From positions 1-64,000 of the forward strand of contig NZ_QEHR01000001.1 in NCBI RefSeq assembly GCF_003095375.1: 64,000 nucleotides of DNA, read 5' to 3'. Origin of the DNA: Marixanthomonas spongiae (GTDB lineage: Bacteria; Bacteroidota; Bacteroidia; Flavobacteriales; Flavobacteriaceae). The position numbers and the translations under genes are program-made. The notes beneath the pieces were generated by a model. That model saw only the letters and a list, made by a program, of their open reading frames with translations, made no database searches and was not told the DNA's origin. Below are positions 1 through 8,111 of this stretch, in pieces; positions within the stretch are counted from its first letter, which is position 1; every line of letters starts with the position of its first letter.

Positions 1-176
1 ATACCCGTGACGAAAAAGCCTACCCAAAAAAATCTCAAGAGTCATACTTAGTTTAGTTTTTCAATATCGACACGGAACGTTCCCATCCCGTGTCTCGCTG
101 TCAATTTCAATATATCAATGAACTTTTGTTCTCTAATTTTTCGCTGCTTTAACGTTAAATTAATTTCGTTATTTTA
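1..176 (-). other. Probable 16S rRNA leader (pre-rRNA 5' region)
   Basis: On the minus strand, downstream of three tandem promoters, bases 124-98 read AGTTCATTGATATATTGAAA followed by TTGACAG. This resembles the boxA-like antitermination leader found before 16S rRNA in Bacteroidota. Next to it, 69-75 (GACACGG) and 88-94 (CCGTGTC) form a 7-bp hairpin, which may be a processing stem. No open frame is present. The inference is that an rRNA operon starts just beyond base 1, transcribed leftwards. The rRNA gene itself is not in the window. Confidence 0.6.
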
Positions 177-213
177 GCGGGTGCAAATGTACAACAGTTT
201 TTTAATTCTGCAA
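177..213 (-). promoter_or_regulatory. Stable-RNA promoter, copy 1 (closest to rRNA)
   Basis: On the minus strand the -33 TTG is at 213-211 and the -7 TACATTTG is at 191-184, separated by 19 bases. This matches the Bacteroidota consensus. A GC-rich start region, CACCCGC, follows directly at 183-177. The same layout recurs twice upstream and once before tRNA-Glu. Confidence 0.8.
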
Positions 214-291
214 CACTTTTAAAAAATTATTTCAAAATATTTTTAGACCGTTGTTTGCTGCTTTTTGATTCAATTTTTATTGACTCATTAA

Positions 292-328
292 GCGGGTGCA
301 AATGTACAACAGTTTTTTAATTCTGCAA
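292..328 (-). promoter_or_regulatory. Stable-RNA promoter, copy 2
   Basis: The -33 TTG is at 328-326 and the -7 TACATTTG at 306-299, again with a 19-base gap and followed by CACCCGC. This copy is identical to copy 1 across the promoter core and sits 115 bp further upstream. Flanking bases (GACCGTTGTTTGCT near 246, GATCGTTGTTTGCT near 362) are also shared, so the copies arose by tandem duplication. Confidence 0.8.
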
Positions 329-404
329 CACTTTTTAAAAATTATTTTCAATAATTTTAAAGATCGTTGTTTGCTTGTAAAAACCTCTTACGTTGTTTTT
401 GTAA

Positions 405-441
405 GCGGGTGCAAAGATACATTGCTTTTCTACTTCTGCAA
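405..441 (-). promoter_or_regulatory. Stable-RNA promoter, copy 3
   Basis: The -33 TTG is at 441-439 and the -7 TATCTTTG at 419-412, with the same 19-base gap and the same CACCCGC start region. The spacer has diverged from copies 1 and 2, but the core and start region are kept. This suggests that selection acts on the promoter. Confidence 0.78.
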
Positions 442-579
442 ACAAAACACACCCTTTTTTTAAAGTTTTTTTAACCTGAACAGCTAAGTAGTTGATTTGT
501 TTTATTTTAATTGAAAAATTAATTTTCGACTTTCTAAACACTCCTTTATACCTTAATATATATGCAATTTTTCATACTT
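442..579. other. Spacer with no recognisable gene
   Basis: AT-rich sequence lies between the outermost rRNA promoter and the candidate structured RNA. A minus-strand frame of 68 codons crosses 335-541, but it overlaps promoter copy 3, is Lys/Asn/Ile-rich and resembles no family, so it is not called. Confidence 0.5.
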
Positions 580-704
580 TTCCCTGCGTTAGGGATTGAG
601 TCTTTGTTGGAGCGCTTTTTTTTTGAACTTCGAACACCCTCAACCACCAACAAAAAAAGCGACTGAAGAAAGCCCGGCTGTTTCTTGTTTTTTTCTACAA
701 GAAA
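580..704 (+). ncRNA. Candidate structured RNA of the CCCTGCGTTAGGG type
   Basis: Three potential hairpins follow one another. CCCT/AGGG (582-585 with 591-594) closes on GCGTT. A long stem pairs CGCTTTTTTT (613-622) with AAAAAAAGCG (652-661). TTTCTTGT/ACAAGAAA pairs 681-688 with 697-704. The string CCCTGCGTTAGGGATTG, a variable hairpin and then AAAGCCCGG are remembered as a recurring intergenic element of flavobacterial genomes, possibly the Rfam Flavo-1 family. That identity is recall and was not checked. The strand is assigned from that recalled orientation. Confidence 0.35.
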
Positions 705-882
705 TAGAAACGCCCAAATAATAGACGTGAGATCACTTACTTCGACAAGCTCAGTACAGGTCGTTAATAGATAACTAAAACATTCTAATACAATCCTTCG
801 TGATACAATGTTATGCTGTTTGGCAAGTATAAAACAATTATAACGGATCGATTATTTTCAAGAAAAACTAACCCATTGTATA
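705..882. other. Intergenic, short repeat-like fragment only
   Basis: No gene is seen. Bases 741-757 (TTCGACAAGCTCAGTAC) resemble the widespread TTCGACAAGCTCAG intergenic repeat. With one copy in the window, nothing can be concluded about its function. Confidence 0.35.
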
Positions 883-913
883 TTGTGAGACTTTTAAAAC
901 AGTAGTATCTTTG
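883..913 (+). promoter_or_regulatory. thrS promoter
   Basis: The -33 TTG (883-885) and -7 TATCTTTG (906-913) are separated by 20 bases. The thrS ATG follows 19 bases after the -7 box, so the 5' leader is very short and leaves no room for a T-box-like control element. Confidence 0.7.
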
Positions 914-932
914 CTGCTTAAATTACTGTATT

Positions 933-2882
933 ATGATACGCATTACCTTACCGGATGGAAGTGTAAAAGAATTTGAAGCTGGCGTTACTCCTATGGATGT
1001 AGCAAAAAGCATAAGCGAAGGGTTGGCCAGGAATGTAATTTCGGCTTCTTTCAATAATGAAACCGTAGAAACCAACACACCGCTTACCCAAGATGGTAGC
1101 CTAGTACTGTATACCTGGCGGGATAATGAGGGTAAACAAGCCTTCTGGCACTCTTCTGCCCATATCCTTGCCCAAGCTTTGGAAGAATTGTACCCAGGCG
1201 TTAAATTAACTATTGGCCCGGCAATTGAAAACGGGTTTTATTATGATGTGGATTTTGGCGAACATAGTGTATCTGAAAAAGATTTCCCTACCATAGAAAA
1301 AAAGATGCTGGAGATTGCCCGCGGAAAACACGAATTTTCCATGCGTGAGTCCTCGAAAGCCGATGCATTGGACTATTATAGAAAAGAGGGTAACGAATAC
1401 AAAATAGAGTTAATTGAAAACCTGGAAGACGGCACGATAACCTTTTGCGATCACGACACGTTTACCGATTTATGCCGAGGCGGTCACATACCCAATACGG
1501 GAATGGTAAAAGCCATTAAATTGATGAGCATTGCCGGGGCCTATTGGCGCGGGGATGAAAACAACCCTCAGCTAACGCGTATCTATGGCATCACATTTCC
1601 GAAGCAAAAGGAACTTAAAGAATATCTTGCTTTATTAGAAGAAGCGAAAAAAAGAGATCATAGAAAATTAGGAAAAGAACTGGAACTGTTCACCTTTTCG
1701 CAGAAAGTAGGTCAAGGATTGCCCCTATGGCTTCCTAAGGGAGCTGCTCTTCGTGAACGTTTAGAGAATTTTCTCAAAAAAGCACAAAAGAAAGCTGGAT
1801 ATGAAATGGTCGCCACACCGCATATTGGCCAAAAAGAGCTCTATGTAACCTCGGGGCATTATGCAAAATACGGTGAGGACAGTTTTCAGCCCATTAATAC
1901 TCCTAATGAAGGGGAAGAGTTTTTACTGAAACCCATGAACTGTCCGCACCATTGTGAAATATACAATAGCAAACCATGGTCTTATAAAGATTTGCCCAAG
2001 CGATTTGCCGAATTTGGAACAGTTTACAGGTATGAGCAAAGCGGAGAGCTGCATGGCCTTACGCGCGTTCGCGGATTTACCCAGGACGATGCTCACATAT
2101 TTTGTACGCCCGATCAATTGGATGAAGAATTTATGAACGTCATCGATTTGGTGCTATATGTTTTCGGTTCGTTGGGTTTTGCAGATTTTACGGCTCAGGT
2201 TTCTTTACGCGATCCTGACAAGCCAGAAAAATATATAGGAAGTGATGAAAATTGGGAGAAAGCTGAGAATGCCATTCTCAATGCTGCAAAAGAAAAAGGG
2301 TTGAATTTTGTAGTTGAAACAGGCGAAGCGGCTTTCTACGGCCCTAAACTCGATTTTATGGTAAAAGATGCACTGGGCCGTAGTTGGCAATTGGGCACCA
2401 TTCAAGTAGATTACACATTACCAGAACGGTTTGACCTTACCTATAAAGGCAGTGACAATGAATTGCACCGTCCCATTATGATACACCGCGCCCCTTTTGG
2501 CAGCTTAGAGCGTTTTGTCGCTATCTTACTGGAACATACCGGCGGTAATTTCCCTTTATGGCTTATGCCCGAGCAAGTTGCCATTCTATCTTTAAGCGAA
2601 AAATATGAAAAATACGCCCAAAAAGTTTTAAATTTGCTCGAAAATGACGAAATTCGCGCCCTTGTTGATAACCGAAATGAGACCATAGGGAAGAAAATCA
2701 GGGAATCTGAAATGAATAAAATACCCTATATGCTCATTGTTGGCGAGCAAGAAGAAACAGATGGAACGGTGTCGGTACGCAAACACAGCGACGGAGACAT
2801 AGGAACTATGACCGTTTCTGAATTTTCGGATTTAATTAACAAGGAAATTGAAAATAATATTGTAGATTTTAAACAAGTTTAA
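933..2882 (+). CDS. thrS: Threonine--tRNA ligase
   Basis: Charges tRNA-Thr with threonine in the cytoplasm. The 649-residue length is normal for bacterial ThrRS. An N-terminal TGS domain (about 1-62) is followed by the editing domain, whose metal site is visible as H73, H77, C181 and H185. The class II catalytic core has zinc ligands C337 (in MNCPHH), H388 (in DDAHIF) and a third His near 514 (MIHRAPFG). The anticodon-binding domain forms the last 100 residues. The ATG lies 19 bases after a good -7 box. The gene leads the conserved cluster thrS-infC-rpmI-rplT, though a weak hairpin separates it from infC. Confidence 0.97.
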   Translation: MIRITLPDGSVKEFEAGVTPMDVAKSISEGLARNVISASFNNETVETNTPLTQDGSLVLYTWRDNEGKQAFWHSSAHILAQALEELYPGVKLTIGPAIENGFYYDVDFGEHSVSEKDFPTIEKKMLEIARGKHEFSMRESSKADALDYYRKEGNEYKIELIENLEDGTITFCDHDTFTDLCRGGHIPNTGMVKAIKLMSIAGAYWRGDENNPQLTRIYGITFPKQKELKEYLALLEEAKKRDHRKLGKELELFTFSQKVGQGLPLWLPKGAALRERLENFLKKAQKKAGYEMVATPHIGQKELYVTSGHYAKYGEDSFQPINTPNEGEEFLLKPMNCPHHCEIYNSKPWSYKDLPKRFAEFGTVYRYEQSGELHGLTRVRGFTQDDAHIFCTPDQLDEEFMNVIDLVLYVFGSLGFADFTAQVSLRDPDKPEKYIGSDENWEKAENAILNAAKEKGLNFVVETGEAAFYGPKLDFMVKDALGRSWQLGTIQVDYTLPERFDLTYKGSDNELHRPIMIHRAPFGSLERFVAILLEHTGGNFPLWLMPEQVAILSLSEKYEKYAQKVLNLLENDEIRALVDNRNETIGKKIRESEMNKIPYMLIVGEQEETDGTVSVRKHSDGDIGTMTVSEFSDLINKEIENNIVDFKQV

Positions 2883-2887
2883 TCAAA

Positions 2888-2904
2888 CCTGTTTTTTCAA
2901 CAGG
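2888..2904 (+). promoter_or_regulatory. Small hairpin between thrS and infC
   Basis: CCTGTT (2888-2893) and AACAGG (2899-2904) form a 6-bp stem with a 5-base loop, just after the thrS stop and 13 bases before the infC reading frame opens. No U-tract follows, so it is not a classic terminator. A role in infC translation control is possible but unproven. Confidence 0.35.
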
Positions 2905-2917
2905 CCTAAAATAATTT

Positions 2918-3481
2918 ATAGCCATAGCAATACGAAGAAAAAGAAGTAGAGGCCGAAGGGTCATTAAAGAAGATCAACACCGAATCAACAAAAAGATTCG
3001 AGCAGACGAAGTACGCCTTGTGGGCGACAATGTGGAGATGGATATTTATCCTACCAAAAAAGCATTGGAAATCGCACAGGAAATGGGACTGGATTTAGTA
3101 GAGATTTCTCCTAACGCCAAACCTCCCGTTTGTAAAGTGATGGACTACAAGAAATTTGTCTATGAACAAAAAAAGAGGGAAAAAGCCTTAAAAGCCAAAG
3201 CCTCTAAAGTAGTCGTAAAAGAAATCCGTTTTGGTCCCAATACTGATGATCACGATTACGAGTTCAAGAAAAACCACGCAGAAAAGTTTTTAAAAGACGG
3301 CGCAAAGTTAAAAGCGTATGTCTTTTTTAAAGGTAGATCCATAATCTATAAAGATAAAGGCGAGATTTTATTATTAAGGCTTGCTCAAGATTTGGAAGAT
3401 GTAGGCAAAGTAGAACAAATGCCAAAATTGGAAGGCAAACGAATGATCATGTTCATGGCTCCTACCAAGAAATCAAAATAA
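2918..3481 (+). CDS. infC: Translation initiation factor IF-3, non-AUG start
   Basis: IF-3 binds the 30S subunit and checks start-codon choice. The frame opens after a TAA at 2912-2914 and reads TTT ATA GCC ATA GCA ATA CGA, giving the basic N-terminus [14 protein letters not shown] and then the IF3-N signature [16 protein letters not shown]. No ATG, GTG or TTG exists before GTG 3020, which lies inside the conserved first domain and would remove about 34 needed residues. Translation must therefore begin at an AUA codon (2918, 2924 or 2930); 2918 is chosen, giving about 187 residues. E. coli infC uses AUU, and IF-3 autoregulates by rejecting it, so the same logic is likely here. The C-terminal domain (about 95-187) is complete. 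Confidence 0.9.
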   Translation: MAIAIRRKRSRGRRVIKEDQHRINKKIRADEVRLVGDNVEMDIYPTKKALEIAQEMGLDLVEISPNAKPPVCKVMDYKKFVYEQKKREKALKAKASKVVVKEIRFGPNTDDHDYEFKKNHAEKFLKDGAKLKAYVFFKGRSIIYKDKGEILLLRLAQDLEDVGKVEQMPKLEGKRMIMFMAPTKKSK

Positions 3482-3591
3482 TATTTCAGCTTACAGCTTG
3501 AAAAAATTCAATCTTGCAGGAGCTTAGGGATATTTTTCTTGTGAATATAGCATTAAAATTAAAGTGAAATAAATAGTTAAAAGAAGCAGAC

Positions 3592-3789
3592 ATGCCAAAA
3601 CAAAAAACAAAATCCAGTGCAAAAAAGCGATTTAAGCTTACCGGCACCGGTAAAATTAAAAGAAAGCACGCGTTTAAAAGCCACATCTTAACAAAGAAGT
3701 CTAAAAAACGCAAGCTAAAATTGACCCACGATGCTTTAGTACATAAAGCGGACGAGGACAATGTTAAGCAAATGCTTCGAATGAAGTAA
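3592..3789 (+). CDS. rpmI: 50S ribosomal protein L35 (bL35)
   Basis: Structural protein of the large ribosomal subunit. The 65 residues are very basic ([14 protein letters not shown], then [17 protein letters not shown]) and match the usual L35 length and motif order. It sits between infC and rplT in the standard order, 110 bp after infC. The first six codons set a clear ATG start, and no better upstream start exists. Confidence 0.95.
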   Translation: MPKQKTKSSAKKRFKLTGTGKIKRKHAFKSHILTKKSKKRKLKLTHDALVHKADEDNVKQMLRMK

Positions 3790-3794
3790 ACCGC

Positions 3795-3806
3795 TTAACC
3801 GGTTAA
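3795..3806. repeat. 12-bp palindrome after rpmI
   Basis: TTAACCGGTTAA is a perfect palindrome directly after the rpmI stop codon. It could be a protein site or a small RNA hairpin in the rpmI-rplT spacer. No function is assigned. Confidence 0.4.
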
Positions 3807-3857
3807 AACAAATTATTTAAACCCTGGAGCACGGCCATTTAAAGAATTCATAATTTT

Positions 3858-3884
3858 GAATTCAGAATTCAGAATTCAGAATTA
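3858..3884. repeat. 7-bp tandem repeat (GAATTCA) between rpmI and rplT
   Basis: GAATTCA occurs three times head to tail (3858-3864, 3865-3871, 3872-3878) and then a broken copy GAATTA. A separate single copy lies at 3844-3850. The unit length is 7 bp, the same as the array at 19442-19486. It lengthens an otherwise short spacer inside a ribosomal protein operon. Confidence 0.75.
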
Positions 3885-3915
3885 GAATCGCCTGCTACAA
3901 AAACCTAGTAAAATT

Positions 3916-4260
3916 ATGCCAAGATCAGTAAATTCAGTTGCTTCAAGAGCCCGAAGAAAAAAGGTGATTAAGCAAGCCAAAGGTTACTTTGGAAGACGTA
4001 AAAACGTTTGGACGATTGCCAAGAATGCTGTTGATAAAGCCATGCAGTATTCGTATCGCGACCGCCGAGCAAAAAAGAGAAATTTTAGATCCCTGTGGAT
4101 CACTCGTATTAATGCAGGCGCACGCCAGCACGGGATGTCTTATTCAAAATTTATGGGACAGTTAAAAGCTAACGATATCGAATTGAACCGTAAGGTACTT
4201 GCAGATTTAGCCATGAACCACCCTGAAGCTTTCAAAGCCATTGTGGAGAAAGTAAAATAA
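3916..4260 (+). CDS. rplT: 50S ribosomal protein L20 (bL20)
   Basis: Early 50S assembly protein and, in many bacteria, the repressor of its own operon. The 114-residue length is standard. The N-terminal basic helix ([16 protein letters not shown]) and the motif [15 protein letters not shown] are clear L20 signatures. It is the last gene of the thrS-infC-rpmI-rplT cluster and is followed by a strong terminator. The 126-bp spacer from rpmI is longer than usual and contains the palindrome and heptamer repeat listed separately. Confidence 0.96.
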   Translation: MPRSVNSVASRARRKKVIKQAKGYFGRRKNVWTIAKNAVDKAMQYSYRDRRAKKRNFRSLWITRINAGARQHGMSYSKFMGQLKANDIELNRKVLADLAMNHPEAFKAIVEKVK

Positions 4261-4295
4261 ATTTATAAACTGTATTTATTTCACTATACCGAAAG

Positions 4296-4326
4296 AGCCG
4301 CTCTTATTTTTTGAGCGGCTTTTTTA
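4296..4326 (+). terminator. Rho-independent terminator after rplT
   Basis: AGCCGCTC (4296-4303) pairs with GAGCGGCT (4313-4320), followed by a run of T. It closes the thrS-rplT cluster. Confidence 0.85.
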
Positions 4327-4650
4327 GTATAATCACTCTTAACTTTTAGTGCTAAAAAAAGCGCACATCAAAAATTCAATTTCTCTCTATCACCTGATCA
4401 CTTTGATTAAGCGCTTCAACAAGATCTTATGATCTTTTCTCTGATAGATTTTATATCTTCGCTTAAGATTACGTTTTATGTCTTTTATTAGATGGTTGGC
4501 TCTAAACAATCCACAAAACCAATCACTTTATAAATTCTACTTTAGGACTTAATTCCTAACCATAAAAAGAAATATAATTGCCCATATAAACTATCAGTCC
4601 TAGATATTCCGTTCACTAAACGCACTTTAAATCATCACGGTTATATCAAT
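4327..4650. other. Intergenic region, nothing recognised
   Basis: About 320 bp of AT-rich sequence lie between two terminators. No frame longer than about 40 codons, tRNA fold or good promoter was seen on either strand. Confidence 0.5.
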
Positions 4651-4675
4651 AAAAAAAGCCCCGCAATTGCGAGGC
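4651..4675 (-). terminator. Terminator of the T9SS cargo gene
   Basis: On the minus strand GCCTCGC (4675-4669) pairs with GCGGGGC (4664-4658) and is followed by seven T residues. It lies 27 bp after the stop codon of the minus-strand gene ending at 4702. Confidence 0.8.
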
Positions 4676-4701
4676 CTTTGATACTGTTAAAGAGCTTTTA
4701 C

Positions 4702-5619
4702 TTAGTTCTTAACGATTTTTTCAGTCAACGTACCTGCGCTAGTTTCTAATGAAAGAATGTAAACTCCGTTAGCAAGGCCAGAAACATTGATTTGACCATT
4801 TACCATTGATACGTTAGATTTTTTTCCTAACACATCATAAATAGCAACACCAGTAACTTCTACAGATGCTGGCGCATTAATGTTTAACACATCAGATGCT
4901 GGGTTTGGGTAAATAGATACTTGAGAAAGTGCATTTTCACCAACACTAAGAACCGGCTCTCCTACTACATTCATCACATAAGATTCTTGCCCTGCTACAT
5001 CAGCTACAGGAGTAGGCACGTTAACACCACAATCTGCAGCTTGTAAATAACTTGGAGCCGTTTCACCATCTCCATTATTTCCAGGGAAATATGTCTCTCC
5101 TGCATTTGCTCCACTATCTCCAGCATTCACTTCAAAAACAACGATAGATCCACCTGGAACTGTGATATCAGCAGGAACTGTAACTAAACTAAGATCATCA
5201 GCTGAAGAAGCAGTATGAAGAACCCCATCAACAAATACTAAAGTAGCTACTTCTAAATCAATATTGTCTGCTACATAAACGTTCAAAAATAATTCTTTTC
5301 CATCATCGGCTGATCCTTGTCCAAACTCTAAAGATGAGATATTAAAATCACCGTCAGTAACGCCATAGTCTGTCAAATCGTAAGATCTGAAAAAACTGTT
5401 TTCACTATATGTTCCATCTCCAGAGTTCCAGCAAGCAACCCCGCCATCGGTAACGTCAACTGGGTTATTGGAATTTGTCAACACAATTTCCGCTCCCGTT
5501 CGTTCTGGAGCTGAAGAAGAACCTGAAGCGGTTATTTCAGCTGTATTCCCAGAAATTGATGTCTGTGCAATTGCCCCAACACTAAAAAGCGCAAAAGCAA
5601 ATAATGTAATTTTTTTCAT
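4702..5619 (-). CDS. Secreted T9SS cargo protein of unknown function
   Basis: About 305 residues. The start is set at MKKITLFAFALFSVGAIAQ, a clean Sec signal peptide. A longer frame begins 22 codons earlier but runs through the promoter. Residues about 20-230 form a Ser/Asp/Gly-rich, probably all-beta region with no catalytic motif recognised. Two cysteines (in ACWNSG and AADCGV) could form a disulfide. The last 75 residues are a type A T9SS sorting domain (SIYPNPASDVLNI, then NGVYILSLET and KIVKN). The protein is therefore expected to be exported across the outer membrane and anchored or released. Its function is unknown. Confidence 0.85.
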   Translation of the reverse strand: MKKITLFAFALFSVGAIAQTSISGNTAEITASGSSSAPERTGAEIVLTNSNNPVDVTDGGVACWNSGDGTYSENSFFRSYDLTDYGVTDGDFNISSLEFGQGSADDGKELFLNVYVADNIDLEVATLVFVDGVLHTASSADDLSLVTVPADITVPGGSIVVFEVNAGDSGANAGETYFPGNNGDGETAPSYLQAADCGVNVPTPVADVAGQESYVMNVVGEPVLSVGENALSQVSIYPNPASDVLNINAPASVEVTGVAIYDVLGKKSNVSMVNGQINVSGLANGVYILSLETSAGTLTEKIVKN

Positions 5620-5651
5620 AATAAAAAGTTTAAAGTTTAATATTCTACCAA

Positions 5652-5659
5652 CAAATATA
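5652..5659 (-). promoter_or_regulatory. -7 box for the T9SS cargo gene
   Basis: TATATTTG on the minus strand, 33 bases before the chosen ATG. The -33 position has only a T-run. The box supports the downstream start at 5619 rather than the longer frame. Confidence 0.5.
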
Positions 5660-5737
5660 ACAAAGTGAATCGATAAAAAAAGCATTTATCCATAAATAAA
5701 ATGTTAAAAAAAGAAATCTTAAACCGCCAGCACTTAC

Positions 5738-5745
5738 TATATTTG
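5738..5745 (+). promoter_or_regulatory. -7 box for the M14 peptidase gene
   Basis: TATATTTG, 19 bases before the ATG at 5765. No clear TTG is found at -33. Confidence 0.5.
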
Positions 5746-5764
5746 CTGAAAAGAACCCGCATTC

Positions 5765-7513
5765 ATGAAAAAAACAGTTGCTATTTGTTTCGCACTCATT
5801 GTATTGTACTCGTGTACCTCAAACAATCAAAATAAAGACGAACTGAAACCTACCGTATTTGAAAAAACCAAAGGGACAAAAACCGGAACCTACACCCAGG
5901 TAATGGATTTTTACAACACCTTGGCCAAACAATACAGGTCTATCGCCCTATACACTATGCAACAAACCGATGCTGGCGAACCTTTGTCTCTGGTAACCTT
6001 TAACCCCAACCGCAGTTTTGAGTCTGAATTCAACAATAGAGAAGAAAAAATAGTGCTGCTTATCAATAACGGTATCCATCCCGGCGAACCCGACGGCATC
6101 GATGCGTCCATGCTATTGATGCGCGATCTGGCCGAAGGAAAAATAGAAGCCCCAAAAAACACCATTATATCGGTCATTCCCATTTACAATATTGGAGGTG
6201 CCCTAAACCGGAACAGCCACAGCCGCACCAACCAGAACGGCCCTAAAGAATATGGTTTTCGTGGCAATGCGCGTAATTACGACCTTAACCGCGACTTTGT
6301 AAAAGCCGACACCAAAAATGCACGCGCTTTTACCAACCTTTTCCGTACCGTGAAGCCCGATGTGTTTATAGACAATCACGTAAGCAACGGTGCCGATTAC
6401 CAGTACACACTTACCCACCTATTTACCCAACACGATAAATTGGGCGGCGAACTGGGCACTTATGTGCATCAAGCGTTGATGCCCCAGTTAGAGGACTCGC
6501 TTCATCAAAAAAATTGGGACATCACCCCATATGTTAATGTGTTTAACCGAACGCCCGAAAGCGGATTCTCCCAATTTAAAGATTCACCACGGTACTCCAC
6601 AGGCTATGCCGCCTTATTCAACACCATTGGGATGATGGTGGAAACACATATGCTGAAACCCTATAAAGACCGGGTGAAAGGTACATACGAGTTGATGAAA
6701 AGCATGATCAATATCGTGGATAAAGATGCCGAATTGATACAGCAGCTACGCAACTCCAATAAAATGACCTACAAGGCCGGCACTACTTATCCTGTGCAAT
6801 GGGAGGTGGACAGCACCAAAACCTCCACCCTACAATTCAAAGGTTACGAAGGCCACATAATCGACAGCAAGCTTACCGGCGCCAAACGGTTGAAATACGA
6901 CCGCAACAAACCCTATACAAAAGAAATAACCTATTATGATTATTTTAAGTCTAAAAAATCGGTTACCATCCCGGAGTATTACATTATCCCAAAAGGGTAC
7001 TGGAATGTGGTCGATTTGCTGAAACAGAACAAAATAGAACTTCAGCAAGTGAAAAAAGACACAATAATCACTGCGGAAGTATATAAAATCGAAAGCTATG
7101 AAACCGTTAAAAACCCCTACGAAGGTCATTATTTGCATTATAATACCGAAGTAAGCCGCAACACCGAAAAAGTGCGCATACAAAAAGGCGACTATTTGGC
7201 TAAAACCAACCAAGATGGCGTTCGTTATTTGGTGGAAACCTTAGAGCCTACCGCTACCGATTCGTTTTTCAACTGGAATTTTTTCGACACTATTTTACAG
7301 CAAAAAGAAGGGTTCTCACCTTATGTTTGGGAAGACAAGGCCGAAACGTTTTTAAACGAAAACCCCGAGATTAAAAAAGCGTTTGAGGCCAAAAAGGAAA
7401 ACGATCCCAGTTTTGCCAAAAATTGGTACGCGCAACTGGACTGGATCCACAAGCAATCGCCCTATTATGAGGCTTCACACCTCCGTTACCCTATCGTTAG
7501 GGTGGGTGGTTAA
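5765..7513 (+). CDS. M14-family zinc carboxypeptidase, lipoprotein
   Basis: Predicted metallopeptidase that removes C-terminal residues from peptides outside the cytoplasm. The N-terminus has a lipoprotein signal ending in LYSC, with C17 as the lipidated residue. Zinc ligands fit the M14 pattern: H105 and E108 (in IHPGEPDG) and H205 (in DNHVSNG). The NARNYDLNRDF segment (168-178) supplies the substrate-binding Asn/Arg, and E293 (in VETHML) is the likely catalytic Glu. The 582 residues include about 280 of C-terminal extension of unknown role. Its 3' end overlaps the convergent NUDIX gene by 39 bp. The exact substrate is unknown. Confidence 0.85.
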   Translation: MKKTVAICFALIVLYSCTSNNQNKDELKPTVFEKTKGTKTGTYTQVMDFYNTLAKQYRSIALYTMQQTDAGEPLSLVTFNPNRSFESEFNNREEKIVLLINNGIHPGEPDGIDASMLLMRDLAEGKIEAPKNTIISVIPIYNIGGALNRNSHSRTNQNGPKEYGFRGNARNYDLNRDFVKADTKNARAFTNLFRTVKPDVFIDNHVSNGADYQYTLTHLFTQHDKLGGELGTYVHQALMPQLEDSLHQKNWDITPYVNVFNRTPESGFSQFKDSPRYSTGYAALFNTIGMMVETHMLKPYKDRVKGTYELMKSMINIVDKDAELIQQLRNSNKMTYKAGTTYPVQWEVDSTKTSTLQFKGYEGHIIDSKLTGAKRLKYDRNKPYTKEITYYDYFKSKKSVTIPEYYIIPKGYWNVVDLLKQNKIELQQVKKDTIITAEVYKIESYETVKNPYEGHYLHYNTEVSRNTEKVRIQKGDYLAKTNQDGVRYLVETLEPTATDSFFNWNFFDTILQQKEGFSPYVWEDKAETFLNENPEIKKAFEAKKENDPSFAKNWYAQLDWIHKQSPYYEASHLRYPIVRVGG

Positions 7514-8104
7514 ATATTCCTTCGGAAAAAGCAGCTTGATGTTTTCGTAGCTTTTGGTTAAAGCTTTTTGCGATTTTTCGAAGTTTTTCCAGGTTGCTTT
7601 TTTTATTCCCTCTTTTTCTTCTGGGCGCAGTTCATCTTCGTAGGTGCTGTACATTTTATACCAATAGGTAACTTTTAATTTAAATTTCCCATTGCGCTTG
7701 AATACATGGTAGGTTTTCATTAAAAAGTCGCGCACTTCAAGGTCATCCACGCCGGTTTCTTCTTTTACTTCGCGCACGGCAGCATCTTCATGGCTTTCCC
7801 TTTTTTCGATTTTGCCCTTTGGCAGGTCCCATTTTTTGTTTCGGAAAATAAAAAGGATTTCTTTTTTATCGTTGAAGACCATCCCGCCGGCCGCTTCGAC
7901 CACAGGGAGTTTTTTCCGCAGAAACCGTTCCAATTTCTCTTCGTTTTTATGGTAAAGGTTCACATACTGCAACTGGCCTTTATTGATTTTTTTTATCAGT
8001 TTTTTAAACCGTACCAATTCAATGGGGATGGAAGTATACTGTTCGCCAATATTTTCTTCGGTTGAAAGGATTATGGGAATATCTTTAACAAAAACTTTAT
8101 ACAT
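7475..8104 (-). CDS. NUDIX hydrolase
   Basis: Hydrolyses a nucleoside-diphosphate-linked substrate; which one cannot be told. The NUDIX box is intact at about residues 97-119 (G-x5-E-x7-REVKEETG). About 85 residues precede it, an N-terminal extension common in flavobacterial homologues. The start is placed at MYKVFVKDIPIIL (8104); an in-frame ATG at 8125 would lie inside the pyrE coding region. The start codon overlaps the pyrE -7 box on the other strand, and the two start codons face away from each other 7 bases apart. The 3' end overlaps the M14 peptidase gene by 39 bp. Confidence 0.87.
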   Translation of the reverse strand: MYKVFVKDIPIILSTEENIGEQYTSIPIELVRFKKLIKKINKGQLQYVNLYHKNEEKLERFLRKKLPVVEAAGGMVFNDKKEILFIFRNKKWDLPKGKIEKRESHEDAAVREVKEETGVDDLEVRDFLMKTYHVFKRNGKFKLKVTYWYKMYSTYEDELRPEEKEGIKKATWKNFEKSQKALTKSYENIKLLFPKEYLTTHPNDRVTEV

Positions 8105-8107
8105 TTG
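8100..8107 (+). promoter_or_regulatory. -7 box for pyrE, predicting a leaderless mRNA
   Basis: TACATTTG ends 4 bases before the pyrE ATG at 8112. Transcription that starts the usual 5-7 bases after the -7 box would begin at or next to the start codon. No TTG is seen at -33. Confidence 0.5.
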
Positions 8108-8111
8108 CAGT

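Noticed and set aside
335-541. A 68-codon minus-strand reading frame near the rRNA promoters
   Set aside because: It overlaps promoter copy 3, is low-complexity Lys/Asn/Ile-rich and resembles no family.
741-757. REP-like element (TTCGACAAGCTCAGTAC)
   Set aside because: Only one copy in the window with no pairing partner or transposase; not enough for a mobile-element call.
4327-4650. Hidden small RNA or gene in the rplT downstream gap
   Set aside because: No tRNA fold, no convincing promoter and no frame above about 40 codons were found on either strand.
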